A stretch of DNA of 64,000 nt from Henckelia pumila (taxonomy: Eukaryota > Streptophyta > Magnoliopsida > Lamiales > Gesneriaceae): contig NC_133123.1 in assembly GCF_033568475.1 (NCBI RefSeq), positions 6,448,001-6,512,000 of the forward strand, read 5' to 3'. The notes beneath the pieces were generated by a model. The model did not search any database and was not told where the DNA came from. It saw only the letters and a program-made list of their open reading frames with translations. Each line of letters starts with the position of its first letter. Position 1 is the stretch's first letter. Below, one piece after another: positions 61,474 through 64,000 of the stretch. A program made the translations under genes and the position numbers.

Positions 61474-62176
61474 TTAATATTTTACTAGGGTAGTTGTATA
61501 AAATAAATAAACTGTATAAGCACGCAATATATGTAAAAAAAAGTGGTAGTATAACTAATTTTATAAGAATAGGTCTCTTGTAAGACGATCTCATAGATAT
61601 TTATTTGTGATACGAGTCAACGCTACTCATATTTTAAATTAGAACTAATATTTTTGACATATACAAGTAATATTTTTATTGATAACTTAAATAAGAGATT
61701 TGTTTCATTAAATTAATATGTGAGACCGTATTACATGAATTTTTGTCATATTACAAAACGTAATATAAAATTGTCTCACGTATCAGTTTTGTAGGGTGTG
61801 TTTCTGATCAGATTCGACTCATGAAAAACTATTATTTTATTATCAACATAATTTTTTATGTTTTAAATATAGATCGAAGATAATTAGATTTTAATGAAAC
61901 CAAAAGTATGGAGCGTGTGGAAATGAAAATAAAGATTTGAAAAGATAAGGTGGGCGGCGCGGCACCTGGTTGGCTGGTTCTTAGGCAGACGCGTAGAAGG
62001 GAGCATGTGGACACGTGTCAAGTGTGGGAAATTTAAAAAAATATAAGTTGATTATAAATCTAATTTAACTTTATTTTTTTGTTGAAATTTTAACTTTATT
62101 TTGATGTAATGTTAATTAAGAATAAATTCTATATTCTATATTCTATATTAATTAAAATAATTGAGAAATTATTTAA

Positions 62177-62567
62177 GGCATCGTTTGGTTTGAGTTATGG
62201 TATAAGTAATATATAGATAAGTAATATAATGTAATAAAAATAAATAAAAAATGATAGTTAAAATAGTATTGAATTTGATTGATAAATTATGGTTTATTTG
62301 ATTTGATTGATTAGATTTTATATAAAAATGTTAAATGACTATTTTATCATTCTAACAATAAATAAAATAAAAATTATATTATTTATAAGGGGTAATATAG
62401 TAATTTGAATTCAATGATTTGATTGATATGAGATAAATAATTAATGATTTGATTGATTTAAAATAAATAGTTAATATATGGATAAATAATATGATGAGAA
62501 GAACGTGAGATGTTATGGGATGAGTTATACATATATTAGTAATACAGTTAACAGAACGGTACCTAAA
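62177..62567. mobile_element. Dispersed AT-rich repeat, copy 2 (Tourist/PIF-like MITE?)
   Basis: It begins AGGCATCGTTTGGTTTGAG and ends ACAGAACGGTACCT, giving imperfect ~14-bp inverted ends. The TAA/TTA-like flank suits the PIF/Harbinger family. Internal sequence is shared with 60966-61335. No coding capacity. Confidence 0.55.
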
Positions 62568-62627
62568 TATTTTAAAAACAGTATTATGATTTCTGTGTGT
62601 GACTATATATACACACATATATATATG

Positions 62628-62656
62628 TAGATATATATATATATATATATATATAG
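62628..62656. repeat. (TA)n microsatellite
   Basis: A run of AT dinucleotides after a TATACACACATATATATATG stretch. Confidence 0.9.
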
Positions 62657-62771
62657 TATGCATATTTTATTTTCTCGGTGAAATGTAACATTTTAAAAAA
62701 CGAAATACATAAAATTGGTGAGCTTTTTAAATCCATTATTATTTTTTAATTATGCATGACTGGTATCAATT

Positions 62772-63308
62772 TAGAGCCGTCAATTTGGGTTAGGACCGTC
62801 GGGTTGGCCCGGTCCGCCACATAATTTAAGTGGGTGTTGGGTTGAAAAAATTTCAACCCAACAAAAAGTGGGCCTAGATGGGCCAACCGCCTAGGCCCGC
62901 GACCTGCGCGGGTTGGCCTGCAGCGTTTCTGAAGAATTAATAATTTATTTTTATTTTTATTGTGATATATGTATAAAAGTTGTGAATTTTTTTTGTATTA
63001 ATTACTTTATATAAAATTTACATACATGAAATCAATAATTAAAATTTTTATTAATATGTTTCTATTAATATTTATTTATGAAACGATATTTATAATTAAT
63101 TATAATATTATTTATTTATGTTTATTTGTCATGAGCCAACCCACGGGCCGACCCGCCTAACCCGCAATCCACCTTGGGTTGTGTTGGGTTGGGTTGAGGA
63201 TTTCCAACCCGTCAGGATGGTAGGTCGGCCCGCCAACAACCCGCCAAAAGGCGGGTTTTTGGTGGGCCGGCCTGCCCCCGCCATAGATTGGCCCGTTTAA
63301 CAACTCTA
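62772..63308. mobile_element. hAT-like nonautonomous element (TAGAG..GTCAA ends)
   Basis: It begins TAGAGCCGTCAATTTGGG and ends CCCGTTTAACAACTCTA, with flanks GGTATCAAT and GGTATCAT as an imperfect 8-bp duplication. The ends are rich in GGGTTGG/CCAACCC motifs and the centre is AT-rich. It resembles the smaller element at 24289-24583. No transposase. Confidence 0.7.
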
Positions 63309-64000
63309 GGTATCATGAGCCGGGTTTTGTTCATGCCACCCGCAGGGTACTATCCTGTGGGCGACGTGTAACCCCATGATTGGTTAAAATCTGTGTGTTA
63401 CATGTGAGATCCACTGATTTTAACCAATCAAAATCCGCCACGCCACCCATCAAAGCACTATCCTGTGTGTGACATCGACTTAACCCATGCGCGGGCTAAT
63501 GATTTTATTGAATTTTTAATTTTTGTAACCGAGTGTGTCATTTATTTATATTCTATGGTAGTTGGTTGAGCCAACTATAGTTTTAATGTTTTATAATCAA
63601 CACGAAGATCGATTTTAGTTTTTTTTTTTTTTTTTTCAAAATCACATAATTAAAAATTTAATATCATTGTGAAATTTTCATCATTACGTGATTTAAAAAA
63701 TTCTCATCATATGCATGTATGTTTAACAATTGATTTGAAAAATAATAATGTTAACAAGGATATCAATTATTTATGTACATAATTTTGATGATAATGACTG
63801 GAATTGACCATGGTAACATTGTGATACAATGTAATTTATTCAATATCAATAATATTTCGTTGTAAATTAAATTTATCGATCACAAAAGACATGATCACTG
63901 ATTGTATCCTTAAAGAATTGTCGAACATGTCTTGTCTATTTATCAGGAATTGTGTCGTTCACGATCTTTCACGAGCTTCCGGTTTCAAGTCTGGCGTCAA
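63309..64000. other. Intergenic region
   Basis: No gene is supported. A short direct near-repeat around ACTATCCTGTG (63350 and 63449, with a GATTTTAACCAATCA stretch at 63415-63429) suggests another worn repeat. Confidence 0.4.

Larger units (their letters stand above)
59490..62176. other. AT-rich intergenic region
   Basis: The first ~100 bp is the PAA promoter side. No gene is supported to the end of this stretch. It holds one copy of a ~370-bp dispersed repeat (60966-61335) and a small MITE (61348-61473). Confidence 0.5.

Overview
This window is nuclear DNA of a flowering plant, most likely a eudicot. The evidence is AT-rich intergenic DNA full of MITEs and microsatellites, short GT-AG introns, plant-specific families (CLE, TCP, ATL, X8, PPR, RABA1), a Tekay/Del-type chromovirus and a nuclear fragment of plastid 23S rRNA. 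The species cannot be told from the sequence alone.

Left part (1-27.6 kb): three tandem units of a CLE-type signalling-peptide locus, all on the minus strand, each followed by the same 3' flank (starting at about 1, 22494 and 25473). The middle unit holds an ordinary CLE gene (23163-23438) with one canonical peptide box. The outer two carry a different C-terminus: a degenerate CLE box followed by in-frame repeats of 25 or 19 residues (12 in unit 3). Both outer copies are shifted in frame just before the box. Unit 1 is split by a 19.9 kb young LTR-retrotransposon block (1369-21257) with a GAATC target-site duplication.

That block is a composite. It has a 5' LTR holding an inverted solo LTR of a related subfamily, then gag and a first protease-RT piece, then a giant hairpin: an inverted LTR-plus-pol arm (9387-15161), a 322-bp spacer and a sense pol-plus-LTR arm (15484-21257). 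The arms look nearly identical and could yield long double-stranded RNA.

Middle part (27.8-46 kb): a small KEN-box ORF of unknown function, then long intergenic DNA with a tRNA-like SINE candidate, a plastid rRNA fragment, foldback MITEs, a TRIM array with a MITE nested in it, and three host genes: a CIN-type TCP factor with a miR319 site (38002-38892), an ATL-type RING-H2 E3 ligase (42873-43586) and an X8 / plasmodesmata callose-binding-like GPI protein (46397-45494, minus).

Right part (48-59.5 kb): a gene-dense stretch of conserved housekeeping and trafficking genes: a papain-type cysteine protease, a P-type PPR protein, a RABA1 GTPase and the 20S proteasome alpha-6 subunit (PAA, nine exons). 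From 59.5 kb to the end there are only MITEs and AT-rich DNA.
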